This document shows, one piece after another, positions 49,884 through 58,098 of a DNA stretch of 64,000 bases. How positions within the stretch are numbered: position 1 is the stretch's first letter; every line of letters begins with the position of its first letter. Source of the DNA: Streptomyces sp. NBC_01224 (GTDB taxonomy: Bacteria > Actinomycetota > Actinomycetes > Streptomycetales > Streptomycetaceae); assembly GCF_036002945.1 (NCBI RefSeq), contig NZ_CP108529.1, forward strand, positions 2,108,001-2,172,000. Direction: 5' to 3'. The notes below the pieces were generated by a model. That model worked only from the letters and a program-made list of their open reading frames with translations. It was not told the origin of the DNA and searched no databases. Both the position numbers and the translations under genes were made by a program.

Positions 49884-51953
49884 CTACTGCCAGGTGACGC
49901 GGACGCGGTTCAGCGGGGTGCCGAGGACGAAGACACCGGGCTGCTCGTCCGCGGGCGCGTCAAGCGGCAGGATCTCGAAGGTTGCGTCCCGGCCGCGGTA
50001 CTCGCGGTCCCAGGTGCGGACGGCCTCAGCGACCTTGGCGGCCAGATCATCGCTCCCGGGGCCGTGGCCGATGACGCCGAACTCCCAGAGCTTGTCGCCC
50101 TCGGGGGTCTTCTGCTCCGAGGGACGCCGTGCGAGATAGGTGACGGCGCCCTTCTCGACGGCGGCCGTGGCCGAGGGGTAGGGGTCATCGGTGAGCACCG
50201 TGCCCTTGACGGACTGGTGGAAGAGCATCCGGATCAGCCCGGATGGCAGGACGCAGGAGACGAACAGCTCCATCCACTCCGGGGACTCCCCCGCGCGGAC
50301 CGTCATCCCGGTCCACTCCTCGACGCGCGGCTGGTCAAGGACACCGGCAAGGGCGTCGGCGTCGAGCGCCAGGCCGGCCGGGGCCTGGAGGCGCACGGCG
50401 CCGTCCGTGCTGAGCGGCACGGCGCGGCGGTCGTCGTCGGCGATACCTCGGCGCAGCGGCATGAAGGTGTTCATCTCCGAGCCGACCGACTGCCACCGGC
50501 CGTCGCGCTTCACGTAGATGATGGAGCGCGAGACGCTGCCCGTGAGTCGCTGCGGGGTGACGAGTCGGCCGCCTTCGGCGAGCTGGTCGAGCCAGGCGTG
50601 GGGGATGCCGTGCGCGCCAACGGTGGCGATGATCCGGTCGTACGGGGCGCCTTCGGCGTGGCCAAGGGCGCCGTCGCGCGTCAGGGCCTCGACGTTGGTG
50701 GCGCCGGCGGCGGCGAGGTGGGCTCGGGCGCCTTCGACCAGGTCGTCATCGACGTCGATGGTGGTGACGTGTCCGCTCGGGCCGACGAGGTGGCCGATCA
50801 GGGCAGCGTTGTAGCCGGTGCCAGCGCCGAGTTCGAGGATGCGCTCCCCTGGCTGGGCGTCGAGCTGGTCCAGCATGAGGGCGACGACCGCCGGTTGGGA
50901 GGCGCAGGAGATCGAGGTGCCCTCGGGGTCGTACTTCACGTTGACCGGGTTGTTGGCGTAGGCGTCGGCCAGCGGGGTGTCGGGGACGAACAGGTGCCGG
51001 GGCACGGTGCGCAGGGCGGCTTCGACCGCGGGGGTGCTGGCGTGGCCGTCGGCCTGGATCTGGTCCACCAAGGCGTTGCGGAGCTGTTCGGCGTCGGCCT
51101 CGGGGGCGGTGAGTGTGTCGGTGTTCACCGTACTGACGCTATGGGCCGCGGAGCCCGATCCTGTTGCTGACGCGGTGTTTTCACTCGATCCCATGACTGC
51201 CTCTCGTGCGATGTGGAACAGGGTGTGCTGGTCGGCGGACGGCAGACCGGCACGGTTGGCGTGGAAGATGGTGTGGTGTGCGATGACGGCGCGCAGTCCA
51301 CGGGTCAGGTCGCCTTGGGCGGCGAGGTAGGCGAGCGTGGTGCCGACGCTCTCGAAGGCGGCGATCCAGTCGGCGTGGCCGTCCAGCGGCCCGCGCTCGC
51401 GGCACAGGCTGCGGGCCTCGGTCGTCATCAGGCTCCTCATCGCCGAGGTCAGGCGCGTGGACGCGGGCGTGCTGGCACCGGGGCGTAGTGCGGAGACCTT
51501 CGCCCACACGTCACCCTGCTCGAACCAGTCGAGACCCGAGGCGCGCATCAGGCTGCTCATCAGCAGGATGGCGGTCTCGCGCCGCCCCAGGTGCCCGTCC
51601 TTGACGGGATAGGTGAGCAGGTGGCGGCTGTCCTCGTGGAAGAGGGCGTGCGCGGCCGTCATGGCGTCCGCCCCGCCGAACGCCTCGGTCTCCGGCTCGT
51701 AGATGCCGGTCATGTGGGACTGCGCGGTGCCGTCGGCCACCCACTCGTCCAGCAGAGTCAGCACGATCGGGGACGGCTGGTCGGCGACGTACCGAAGGCG
51801 CCAGGGCTGCTTGTTCATGAACCACCAGCCGCTGAGCTGCCCATCGGCCTCGGCCGCCAGCAGCGCCGGGGCGAGGCGGTCGGTGACGGCGCGCCGCCCG
51901 GTGTCCCGGTCAGGGAAGGAGATGTTGTGCTGCTGCCAGCGGTCGGAGCGCAT
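49884..51953 (-). CDS. FxLD-system methyltransferase (SpaB-C domain + PIMT-like)
   Basis: Protein of 689 residues, ATG 51953 after GAAGGA. The N-terminal ~200 residues (WQQHNISFPDRDTGRRAVTD, GWWFMNKQPWRLRYVADQPS, SRHLLTYPVKDGHLGRRETA) resemble the SpaB-C/thiopeptide-type domain. From ~290 it is a protein-isoaspartate O-methyltransferase-like enzyme: GTSISCASQPAVVALMLDQL, then LELGAGTGYNAALIGHL for SAM. This fusion is the hallmark of FxLD clusters. It likely methylates an Asp of the precursor, allowing aspartimide or isoaspartate formation. Confidence 0.83.
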   Translation of the reverse strand: MRSDRWQQHNISFPDRDTGRRAVTDRLAPALLAAEADGQLSGWWFMNKQPWRLRYVADQPSPIVLTLLDEWVADGTAQSHMTGIYEPETEAFGGADAMTAAHALFHEDSRHLLTYPVKDGHLGRRETAILLMSSLMRASGLDWFEQGDVWAKVSALRPGASTPASTRLTSAMRSLMTTEARSLCRERGPLDGHADWIAAFESVGTTLAYLAAQGDLTRGLRAVIAHHTIFHANRAGLPSADQHTLFHIAREAVMGSSENTASATGSGSAAHSVSTVNTDTLTAPEADAEQLRNALVDQIQADGHASTPAVEAALRTVPRHLFVPDTPLADAYANNPVNVKYDPEGTSISCASQPAVVALMLDQLDAQPGERILELGAGTGYNAALIGHLVGPSGHVTTIDVDDDLVEGARAHLAAAGATNVEALTRDGALGHAEGAPYDRIIATVGAHGIPHAWLDQLAEGGRLVTPQRLTGSVSRSIIYVKRDGRWQSVGSEMNTFMPLRRGIADDDRRAVPLSTDGAVRLQAPAGLALDADALAGVLDQPRVEEWTGMTVRAGESPEWMELFVSCVLPSGLIRMLFHQSVKGTVLTDDPYPSATAAVEKGAVTYLARRPSEQKTPEGDKLWEFGVIGHGPGSDDLAAKVAEAVRTWDREYRGRDATFEILPLDAPADEQPGVFVLGTPLNRVRVTWQ

Positions 51954-51974
51954 TGCGAAGTCCTTCGGTCGAGT

Positions 51975-53240
51975 TCAGGCGGTGAGCAGGCAGGCGTCCC
52001 AGGCGGTGCGGGGCGGCTCCGCGCTGTCCGCAGTGAGCAGTCCCAGCGCGGTTCCGGCGGCGCCGTCGAGGAGACCGGCGCCCGCCGCGTCCTTCAGCAG
52101 CAGGGCGGCGGCGTCGCCGGGGGCGGAGCCGGGCGGCACCAGCACGGTGAGAAGGGCGGGGATGGTGGCGCGGAGTTGACCGGCGGTGGCATGGTCTGCG
52201 TCGGCGGCAACGCATGCCGCGATGTGGACGAGACCGGCGAAGCCGTGGCACAGGCCGCTGTCCGTGGTGGCGCGAAGCTGCGCGCGGTCGCTCAGCGCGT
52301 TCAGCAGGGCGGCCTCGGCCTCGACCTGGAGGTCGCTGTCGCCGAGAGCGAGCGCGGCGAGCTGCTGGGCACGGGCCAAGCCCGCGGTGCCGTAGCACCA
52401 GCTCGGCCGCCGTGGTGCCGCGGCCGCGGGCCGGCCGCTGCGCAGTTCCTCGCGGGTGATCCAGTACGGCCAGGCAGTGCCGGGCCCGGTGGGCGCCTTC
52501 CACTGCTCCAGCCAGGCAAGGATGGTGCGCATCGCCTGATGGTGGCCGGTGGCGGTAGCGCCCCGGCGGGTGGCGAGCGCCAGCAGCGCAAGGACCGCGC
52601 CGACGCCGTGCGCCATACCGTGGTTGGCGTGCCCGCCGGGGAAGCGGTCGTCCGGTCGGCCGGACGGCCCGGTCGGTACCCACCACCCCGGCAGGCGTTC
52701 GCCGTCGTGAGTGACCGGGTTGGTCAGGCGCACGCAGTAGTCGAGAACGGCCCGGGTCACCGGGCCCGCCGGGTCGCGGCGCAGCAGGTAGGCGCCGTAC
52801 CCGGTCAGGCCCCGGATGGCGTCGAACTCGGCGAGCGCCGGAAGCTGCCCGGCCTCGATCCGGCGGTGCGCGGCGTCCAGCCGCCGCCGGGCGTCCGTCA
52901 TCACCTGCCGGTCCAGCACATCGAGGCCACGCCGGTAGGAGTCCGGAAGCTGGTCGGCTGCGCACGCCACGGCATGGGCGAGCGCCGGGGCGCCGTAGAA
53001 GGGGTGGCTGTCTGGGCCGCTGGTGAAGGGCTCGCGGGCCGCGGCGGACAGCCAGTCGTGGGCGCGCTGCCAGGAGGCAAGCCCGGCCGCGGCGCGCTCG
53101 ATGTGCAGCAGAGCGATGCCGGTCGGGCCGTAGGCAAGGTGCTGCCGGTTGTCGTCGGCGGTGACCGCCGTCGGCGCCTGGTCGGGGTGGGCGAGCCGGT
53201 CGGCGACCGCGGTGGCCACCGCGGCTGCGGTGTGGGTCAC
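51975..53240 (-). CDS. LanC-like lanthionine cyclase
   Basis: Protein of 421 residues from GTG 53240 after AGGAGG. LanC signatures are present: GHANHGMAHGVGAVLALLAL, the zinc Cys in SWCYGTAGLARAQQL, and LCHGFAGLVHIAACVAADAD with the Cys-His pair. It would couple cysteines of the precursor to dehydrated Ser/Thr to close the (methyl)lanthionine rings. GTGA overlap with the LanB stop. Confidence 0.84.
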   Translation of the reverse strand: MTHTAAAVATAVADRLAHPDQAPTAVTADDNRQHLAYGPTGIALLHIERAAAGLASWQRAHDWLSAAAREPFTSGPDSHPFYGAPALAHAVACAADQLPDSYRRGLDVLDRQVMTDARRRLDAAHRRIEAGQLPALAEFDAIRGLTGYGAYLLRRDPAGPVTRAVLDYCVRLTNPVTHDGERLPGWWVPTGPSGRPDDRFPGGHANHGMAHGVGAVLALLALATRRGATATGHHQAMRTILAWLEQWKAPTGPGTAWPYWITREELRSGRPAAAAPRRPSWCYGTAGLARAQQLAALALGDSDLQVEAEAALLNALSDRAQLRATTDSGLCHGFAGLVHIAACVAADADHATAGQLRATIPALLTVLVPPGSAPGDAAALLLKDAAGAGLLDGAAGTALGLLTADSAEPPRTAWDACLLTA

Positions 53241-56200
53241 GGTCGCCTCCTGGCGCGGGCGGTGAAGGCCAGGGCGGCGGCGCGGGCCAGGTACAGGCAG
53301 ACCTCTTCCTCGGGGAAGTCCACCGCGATGTGCCGTACGAAGTGGACGTGCAGCAGGGAGGTCAGCGCCCCGTCCACGGCGATGCCATCGGCGTGTGGGC
53401 CGGACAGGTGCGGCCTGTACGTGGCGAGCGCAGCAGTGCGCTCGGCCCAGGCGTCCACGATCGCGGGGCCGCCGGGCTCTGACCGCAGGGCCGCCCAGTC
53501 ACCGCGTGGGTCTGCCAGCCGCACGGCGTCGGTGAACTGCGAGCGTGGGACCGGATTGGGCGCGGTCGGCTCGATGTGGTCGATCAGCCAGCGCGCGCCG
53601 GTGTCCGGGCCGCCGAGAAGGGCGGAGGCGATGGCGAAGAAGTGCGCGGCCACGAGCGTGCGCTGCGCGGGCCGGACGGGCTGGGCGAGCTGCGCCACCG
53701 TGGCCAGGGAGTCCGCGCGGAACACGGCCTCGGCCGCGTCCCATGCCGGTCCGGAGCCCCACCGGCCCGTCTCGCGGTAGGAGGTGGGGTACCGCAGGTC
53801 TGCCAGCAGCCCCGCGGTCCGCAGTTCGTCGGCCCAGGCGCTGACCGTGTGGGTAGTGTCGGCGAAGTCGTCCGGGTCGGGCAGCGCGATCCGCAGGCGA
53901 AGGTGCTGCTGGGGGTCGCGGAAGCGGACGTACCACCAGGGAGGAGAGCCGAGGCGCCGCATCAGGTCGGGCACGTGCCGGGTCAGCAGGGCGTCTTGAC
54001 GCCGCGGGTCGCCGTACAGGGCCACGAGGAGCACCGGCGAGGCGGCCGGCGTCTGGATCTGGGCTGGGGACAGCGCGCGGGCGGTGGTCGGCGTGGGCAG
54101 CGCAGGCCAGGCCAGAGGCCGGACCGCTTTGAGGGGTACCGCGATCTCGTGGGCCCGGCCCCCGCTCCAGCCGTCCGCCCCGGGCGGAGCGGCTTCCGTC
54201 AGCAGCGCCGTACCGGTGCGGTCGAGGTGTTGGCGCAGCAGGCTCCGGTGGCCGGGCTCATCGAGGTCGAGCGGCAGGCGCCGGTCGTCCTGGACGAGGT
54301 GCACGTGTTGCGGCAGGCGTCGGCGCTCCCGCCAGCCGGACAGCGCGGCGTCCCAGTCCGCGCCGGGGCAGCGGCGGTCGGGGAGGTCGTCGGCCTCCAG
54401 CCTCCAGCGGGCTGCTACCAGCACGATGCGGCCGTACCGCAGGCGGGGGAGGAACGGCATTGCTGCGGCGGCGCCCCAGTCGAACCGGGTGACCTGGGCG
54501 TTCTGCGCCCGGGACACCTCGGTGATCAACCGCGCCAGGGGCGGGGTGTGCTCGGCAAGGTTCAGTGCATGCATGCCGACGGCCTCGACGCGCAGCCCGC
54601 GGCTCGGAGCCGCCAGGTACATCCGGCGCCCGTCGCACGCCACCGCCAGATCCGCCGGCGAGAGCACTGTGGCGTCGGGGGCTCGGTGCTCTTGCAGGCT
54701 GATCACCAGGGGCAGCACGCGCGGGGTTCGGGTGACGTGGGCGGTGTCGGGCAGCAGCGCGGGGAAGGAAAGCTGCGCCGCCACCGTGCCCTCGTCAGCC
54801 GTGGGTAGGTCAGCCAACTCCGCGCGCAGGCACTCGCGTTGTGTGGCCGGGAGGACGCTGAGGAAGCGTCCGGCGGTAACCCCGGCTCCGCGTGACACGC
54901 TGGTCAACTCCACGGTGAACCGCCCACGGCGGACTTCGGCGAGGGTGGCCGCGTGCAGCCGCACGCCCACCTCCAGGTGGCACGGTATCCGCAGCTCCTG
55001 CGGGCCTCGGTCCAGGGCGGCCACGATCTCGTCGGTCAGCACGACCTCGTCGCGGCCGTCGAGCGCCGCGGCCTGGGCGAGGCGGAGCAGCACGTCGTCC
55101 CGCGGCGACAGGCGCCGGCGGCCTTCGCCGGTCGGCCTGCCCGGGTACCCGTCCGGGTAGCCGACGCCGCTGTCTGCGACAACTTCCATAAGCGGCACCA
55201 TGGTGCCGACGCCGAACCGCTCGTAGAACCGCTGGTGGTACTCGTTCCACGGCTCGGTACCGTACGGGCGGGCGCAGAGACGGGTGAGGATCGTGGCGGC
55301 GCGCTCGACCTCGCGGGCGACCAGATCGGGGAGCACCACGGTGGCGTCCAGGCACAGGTCCAGGGCGAGCGGGTGACGGCGGAGGCCCGGCACCAGATCG
55401 CGCATCCGGGTCGCTACGGCGTCCCGGCCCTCTGTGGTGCCGCACTGCTCCAGCCCGGCGTGGACGGCGCGCAGCTCCCGGACGACGGGTGCCAGGAGAC
55501 GAATGTCCTCGGCACGGACCGCGTCGAGCTGGGTGACGAGGTGACCGAGCGCGTCGGTCTCGGTCGCCGGCGCGTGGAGGTTGGTGATCAGCACGCGCCG
55601 CCGCACCAGGCCCGCGAGGAGCCGCTTGACGCGCTCCGGGGCCACGGCCGGGAACTCGGCCATCAGCTTCTCGGCGAGTTCCCCGATCCGGATCGGCGCG
55701 TCAGCCGCGCGGAGGATAAGCCGGACCGGCGACGACAGCTCGACGGACGCCTCGACCGCTCGCCGCTGACCAGTCGGCCCGTCGTCCTGGTAGGGGACGA
55801 CGAGACTGCCGTCGCGCTCGAAGGTGGTGTTGTTGACGACGACCGACAGGAGCGGCAGCAGCTCTCCGCTCCTTTCTAACTGCTCGATCAGCCTCCCCAC
55901 CCACTCCGCACCGGCGCGGGCCACGACCACGTGGTTCTGGCCCCAGCGGGCGTGGGGCTCGGCGTCGAAGGTGGCCGTGGTGACTCCGGCGAACAGTCCG
56001 AACGGTGTGGGCCGGTGCAGCGCGCGCAGGAGGTAGCGCGCCACCGACACTCCAACGCGGCGGACTTCGCGGGTAGAAGGGGAGCTAGCGCTCTCCAGGG
56101 CCTCGACTTCGGCGGCGAGAGCCGGGCTGGCATGGCGGAGGGCCTGTGCGATGCCCGGGTCGTGCCAGATGCTGCGAATCCAGGCGAGGCGTCCGGTGGT

Positions 56201-56332
56201 GACCTCCTCCAACTCCTCGGCTCGGAAGGGCCGGTCGTCGAAGTCCGGTAGGGGAAGCTGGGTCACCGACGGTCGAGCGGCTGCGCGCACCAGGGCGGTC
56301 GTGCCCGCCTTGAACGCTGGGGGTATAGCCAC
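53237..56332 (-). CDS. LanB-type lantibiotic dehydratase (full length)
   Basis: Protein of 1031 residues. GTG 56332 follows GAAGGGA by 8 bases and is preferred to the ORF start at 56398. The N-terminal ~700 residues carry the glutamylation domain (EVRRVGVSVARYLLRALHRP, TPFGLFAGVTTATFDAEPHA; basic RYG region) and the last ~300 the SpaB-C elimination domain (RRLGSPPWWYVRFRDPQQHL, TSYRETGRWGSGPAWDAAEA). Together they dehydrate Ser/Thr of the FxLD precursor using glutamyl-tRNA. Confidence 0.87.
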   Translation of the reverse strand: MAIPPAFKAGTTALVRAAARPSVTQLPLPDFDDRPFRAEELEEVTTGRLAWIRSIWHDPGIAQALRHASPALAAEVEALESASSPSTREVRRVGVSVARYLLRALHRPTPFGLFAGVTTATFDAEPHARWGQNHVVVARAGAEWVGRLIEQLERSGELLPLLSVVVNNTTFERDGSLVVPYQDDGPTGQRRAVEASVELSSPVRLILRAADAPIRIGELAEKLMAEFPAVAPERVKRLLAGLVRRRVLITNLHAPATETDALGHLVTQLDAVRAEDIRLLAPVVRELRAVHAGLEQCGTTEGRDAVATRMRDLVPGLRRHPLALDLCLDATVVLPDLVAREVERAATILTRLCARPYGTEPWNEYHQRFYERFGVGTMVPLMEVVADSGVGYPDGYPGRPTGEGRRRLSPRDDVLLRLAQAAALDGRDEVVLTDEIVAALDRGPQELRIPCHLEVGVRLHAATLAEVRRGRFTVELTSVSRGAGVTAGRFLSVLPATQRECLRAELADLPTADEGTVAAQLSFPALLPDTAHVTRTPRVLPLVISLQEHRAPDATVLSPADLAVACDGRRMYLAAPSRGLRVEAVGMHALNLAEHTPPLARLITEVSRAQNAQVTRFDWGAAAAMPFLPRLRYGRIVLVAARWRLEADDLPDRRCPGADWDAALSGWRERRRLPQHVHLVQDDRRLPLDLDEPGHRSLLRQHLDRTGTALLTEAAPPGADGWSGGRAHEIAVPLKAVRPLAWPALPTPTTARALSPAQIQTPAASPVLLVALYGDPRRQDALLTRHVPDLMRRLGSPPWWYVRFRDPQQHLRLRIALPDPDDFADTTHTVSAWADELRTAGLLADLRYPTSYRETGRWGSGPAWDAAEAVFRADSLATVAQLAQPVRPAQRTLVAAHFFAIASALLGGPDTGARWLIDHIEPTAPNPVPRSQFTDAVRLADPRGDWAALRSEPGGPAIVDAWAERTAALATYRPHLSGPHADGIAVDGALTSLLHVHFVRHIAVDFPEEEVCLYLARAAALAFTARARRRP

Positions 56333-56442
56333 GTGACGTGTCCCTTCGTGCGTCTGGAGGGGCGGTCGGAGCCGACGCGCCAAGTAGCGCGACAGCACCG
56401 ACCGCGGTTCATGACCTGATGACCGGGTTCAGACGGTCAGGG

Positions 56443-56622
56443 TCAGTCGGTGAAGGTGACGCAGGCACCGCAGGAGCTGCCGCACCCGTCGTCGGTCAGA
56501 ACGGTCAGCCCGGCCGCGTCGGACACCTCCAGGAGGGAGATGTTCAGGTCGAACCCGTCCGACTGGCCGCCGGCCGTCGGCTCCTGGACCTGGGTGGTGC
56601 TCTTGGTGACGATTCGCGTCAT
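56443..56622 (-). CDS. FxLD-family lanthipeptide precursor
   Basis: Precursor of 59 residues from ATG 56622, seven bases after CTGGAG. The leader contains the FxLD-like motif GFDLNISLLE at 23-32 and the C-terminus is LTDDGCGSSCGACVTFTD with Cys47, Cys51 and Cys54 and nearby Ser49, Ser50, Thr43, Thr56 and Thr58 for ring formation. Asp45-Gly46 is an ideal methylation/aspartimide site for the neighbouring PIMT-like enzyme. It lies 110 bases upstream of the LanB start. No peptidase or exporter is seen close by. Confidence 0.83.
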   Translation of the reverse strand: MTRIVTKSTTQVQEPTAGGQSDGFDLNISLLEVSDAAGLTVLTDDGCGSSCGACVTFTD

Positions 56623-56810
56623 AACAACTCCAGGTGATTCGTTGGTGTGTAGGACAGGTGGTGCTTGCCAGCGCACTGAGGGCCGTGGCGTAGCGACGGG
56701 GCTGCGCCATGGGTTCAGGTTCTGGCCATCCCGGTCCGATGGTCGGGCCGGGAAGCTCTGGGGTGCCGCTCGACAGTCCGGTCCTTTGCCCAGGACCGTC
56801 GAGCAGCCGT

Positions 56811-57464
56811 CTATGCGGCGGGCACAAGATCGTCCAGGCTGACGACCTCGTAGTCCCGCAGTTCGCGTACGAGCTGAGAGGCGAGGAACCAGCCGATCTG
56901 GGGGTGGTTGTAGGGCAGGGGAGCATCCGAGGCGGCGAGGGGCTGGATGCCGTCGGCGGTGTACTGGTACGGGGTGCCGATGACGCCGTAGAGCGGGAAC
57001 CGCGTGGCCAGCAGGGCGACGTGTCCCTTGCTCCTGAGCCGGGGGCACCGCCGGGCCGCCATCCGGGCGTGCTCCAGACACACCGGCGGCTGCGCGGTCT
57101 TCACCGGCCCGGTGTAGTCGTCGCCGTCGTCGGCCGTCTCTACGAAGAGGATGCCGTCGCTACGCTTCAGCGGGACCGTGCACACCTGGCAGCGCAGGAG
57201 CGCCATCGTGATGCGCTGGCGGAGCGGGTGCACCAGCCGCCACCTCGGGTTCCCGGTGGGCTGTCCCGCGAAGCCGAGTGACATGGAGTACCGGGCCCAC
57301 AGCACGCCGCGGAGATCTCGGTCGGGCCCTGCCTCGTCCTTGTACCCGAGCCGCGGGCGCCGGTCAGGACCGATGCGTACGTTCAGGTTGAGGAGGGAGT
57401 CCGCCTCTTCGCCTTCACGGGCGGTGATGTACGGAACGACCAGGTCGGCTGCGGTGATCGTCAT
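56811..57464 (-). CDS. Cys-containing protein upstream of the lanthipeptide precursor
   Basis: Protein of 217 residues from ATG 57464, which overlaps the DUF5999 stop (ATGA). LVVPYITAREGEEADSLLNL and RIGPDRRPRLGYKDEAGPDR form a beta-rich start, then a Cys patch (RCQVCTVPLKRSDG ... PPVCLEHARMAARRCPRL) that may bind zinc. Overlap with the broken DUF5999 gene shows both belonged to the lanthipeptide operon. Unrecognised family. Confidence 0.68.
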   Translation of the reverse strand: MTITAADLVVPYITAREGEEADSLLNLNVRIGPDRRPRLGYKDEAGPDRDLRGVLWARYSMSLGFAGQPTGNPRWRLVHPLRQRITMALLRCQVCTVPLKRSDGILFVETADDGDDYTGPVKTAQPPVCLEHARMAARRCPRLRSKGHVALLATRFPLYGVIGTPYQYTADGIQPLAASDAPLPYNHPQIGWFLASQLVRELRDYEVVSLDDLVPAA

Positions 57465-57576
57465 TCCGCGCTTCCGACCCTGAGCGCGAGCGGCCGGTGG
57501 GGGGCGACGATACGGCCGTCGGGGAGGAGCTCTCCGGTGTCCTCGAAGACAAGCACTCCGTTGCACAGCAGGCTCC
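57461..57576 (-). pseudogene. DUF5999 gene, C-terminal fragment
   Basis: SLLCNGVLVFEDTGELLPDG and IVAPHRPLALRVGSAE then stop is the second half of a DUF5999 protein, a small Streptomyces family. Its first half lies 4.2 kb away at 61819-61908; both fragments are on the minus strand in the right order. The intervening DNA carries two recombinase genes. The stop overlaps the start of the next gene. Confidence 0.75.
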
Positions 57577-57683
57577 TTCTCTGCACTTCAGCCGATCGAG
57601 TGGTCAGTGGCTCTGGTGACCAAGGCCGGGCCGCAGGAGGAACCACGTGGACCGCCGTCGTCTGGCCGTGATCCACTGGACTC

Positions 57684-58061
57684 ATGAGCTTGTCCGTGGA
57701 TGTTTTCGTCGTCGGTGAGGACGGCCAGGTGAATGTGCTGGACGTTCCGGAAGGTAGTTCGGACCTTGCGGGCTTCGAACGCTGGCGCACTTCGGTGTGG
57801 GGGTCCGACGCCGTTCGCTCACTGGGTGCGAGCTTCTTTCCGGCTCTGGCCAGCGGTGACTTGAAGGTGTTCCCGGACCAGGTGACGGAATTTCTGGCCG
57901 AGTGTGCCTTGATCCGCAGCCAACTTGAAGTCGTGGCCCCGCGTACCGATCCGGCGAAGTCACACGCCGAGTACGTCTGGCAGATCTCGGAACGCTTGAG
58001 GAACATCGAGGACGCGGCCGAGCGTGCGCGAGGCTCCGCCGGCGGTGTGCTGATCTGGTAG
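57684..58061 (+). CDS. small cargo protein of the two-recombinase element
   Basis: Protein of 125 residues, plus strand, converging on the large recombinase 37 bases away. SLSVDVFVVGEDGQVNVLDV, DLAGFERWRTSVWGSDAVRS and HAEYVWQISERLRNIEDAAE look like a small alpha-beta protein similar in layout to immunity-type proteins, but no family is recognised. The ribosome site before ATG 57684 is weak. Confidence 0.62.
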   Translation: MSLSVDVFVVGEDGQVNVLDVPEGSSDLAGFERWRTSVWGSDAVRSLGASFFPALASGDLKVFPDQVTEFLAECALIRSQLEVVAPRTDPAKSHAEYVWQISERLRNIEDAAERARGSAGGVLIW

Positions 58062-58098
58062 CGCATGATGCTGTCAGCCGTGTTCATTCGGACGGTGC

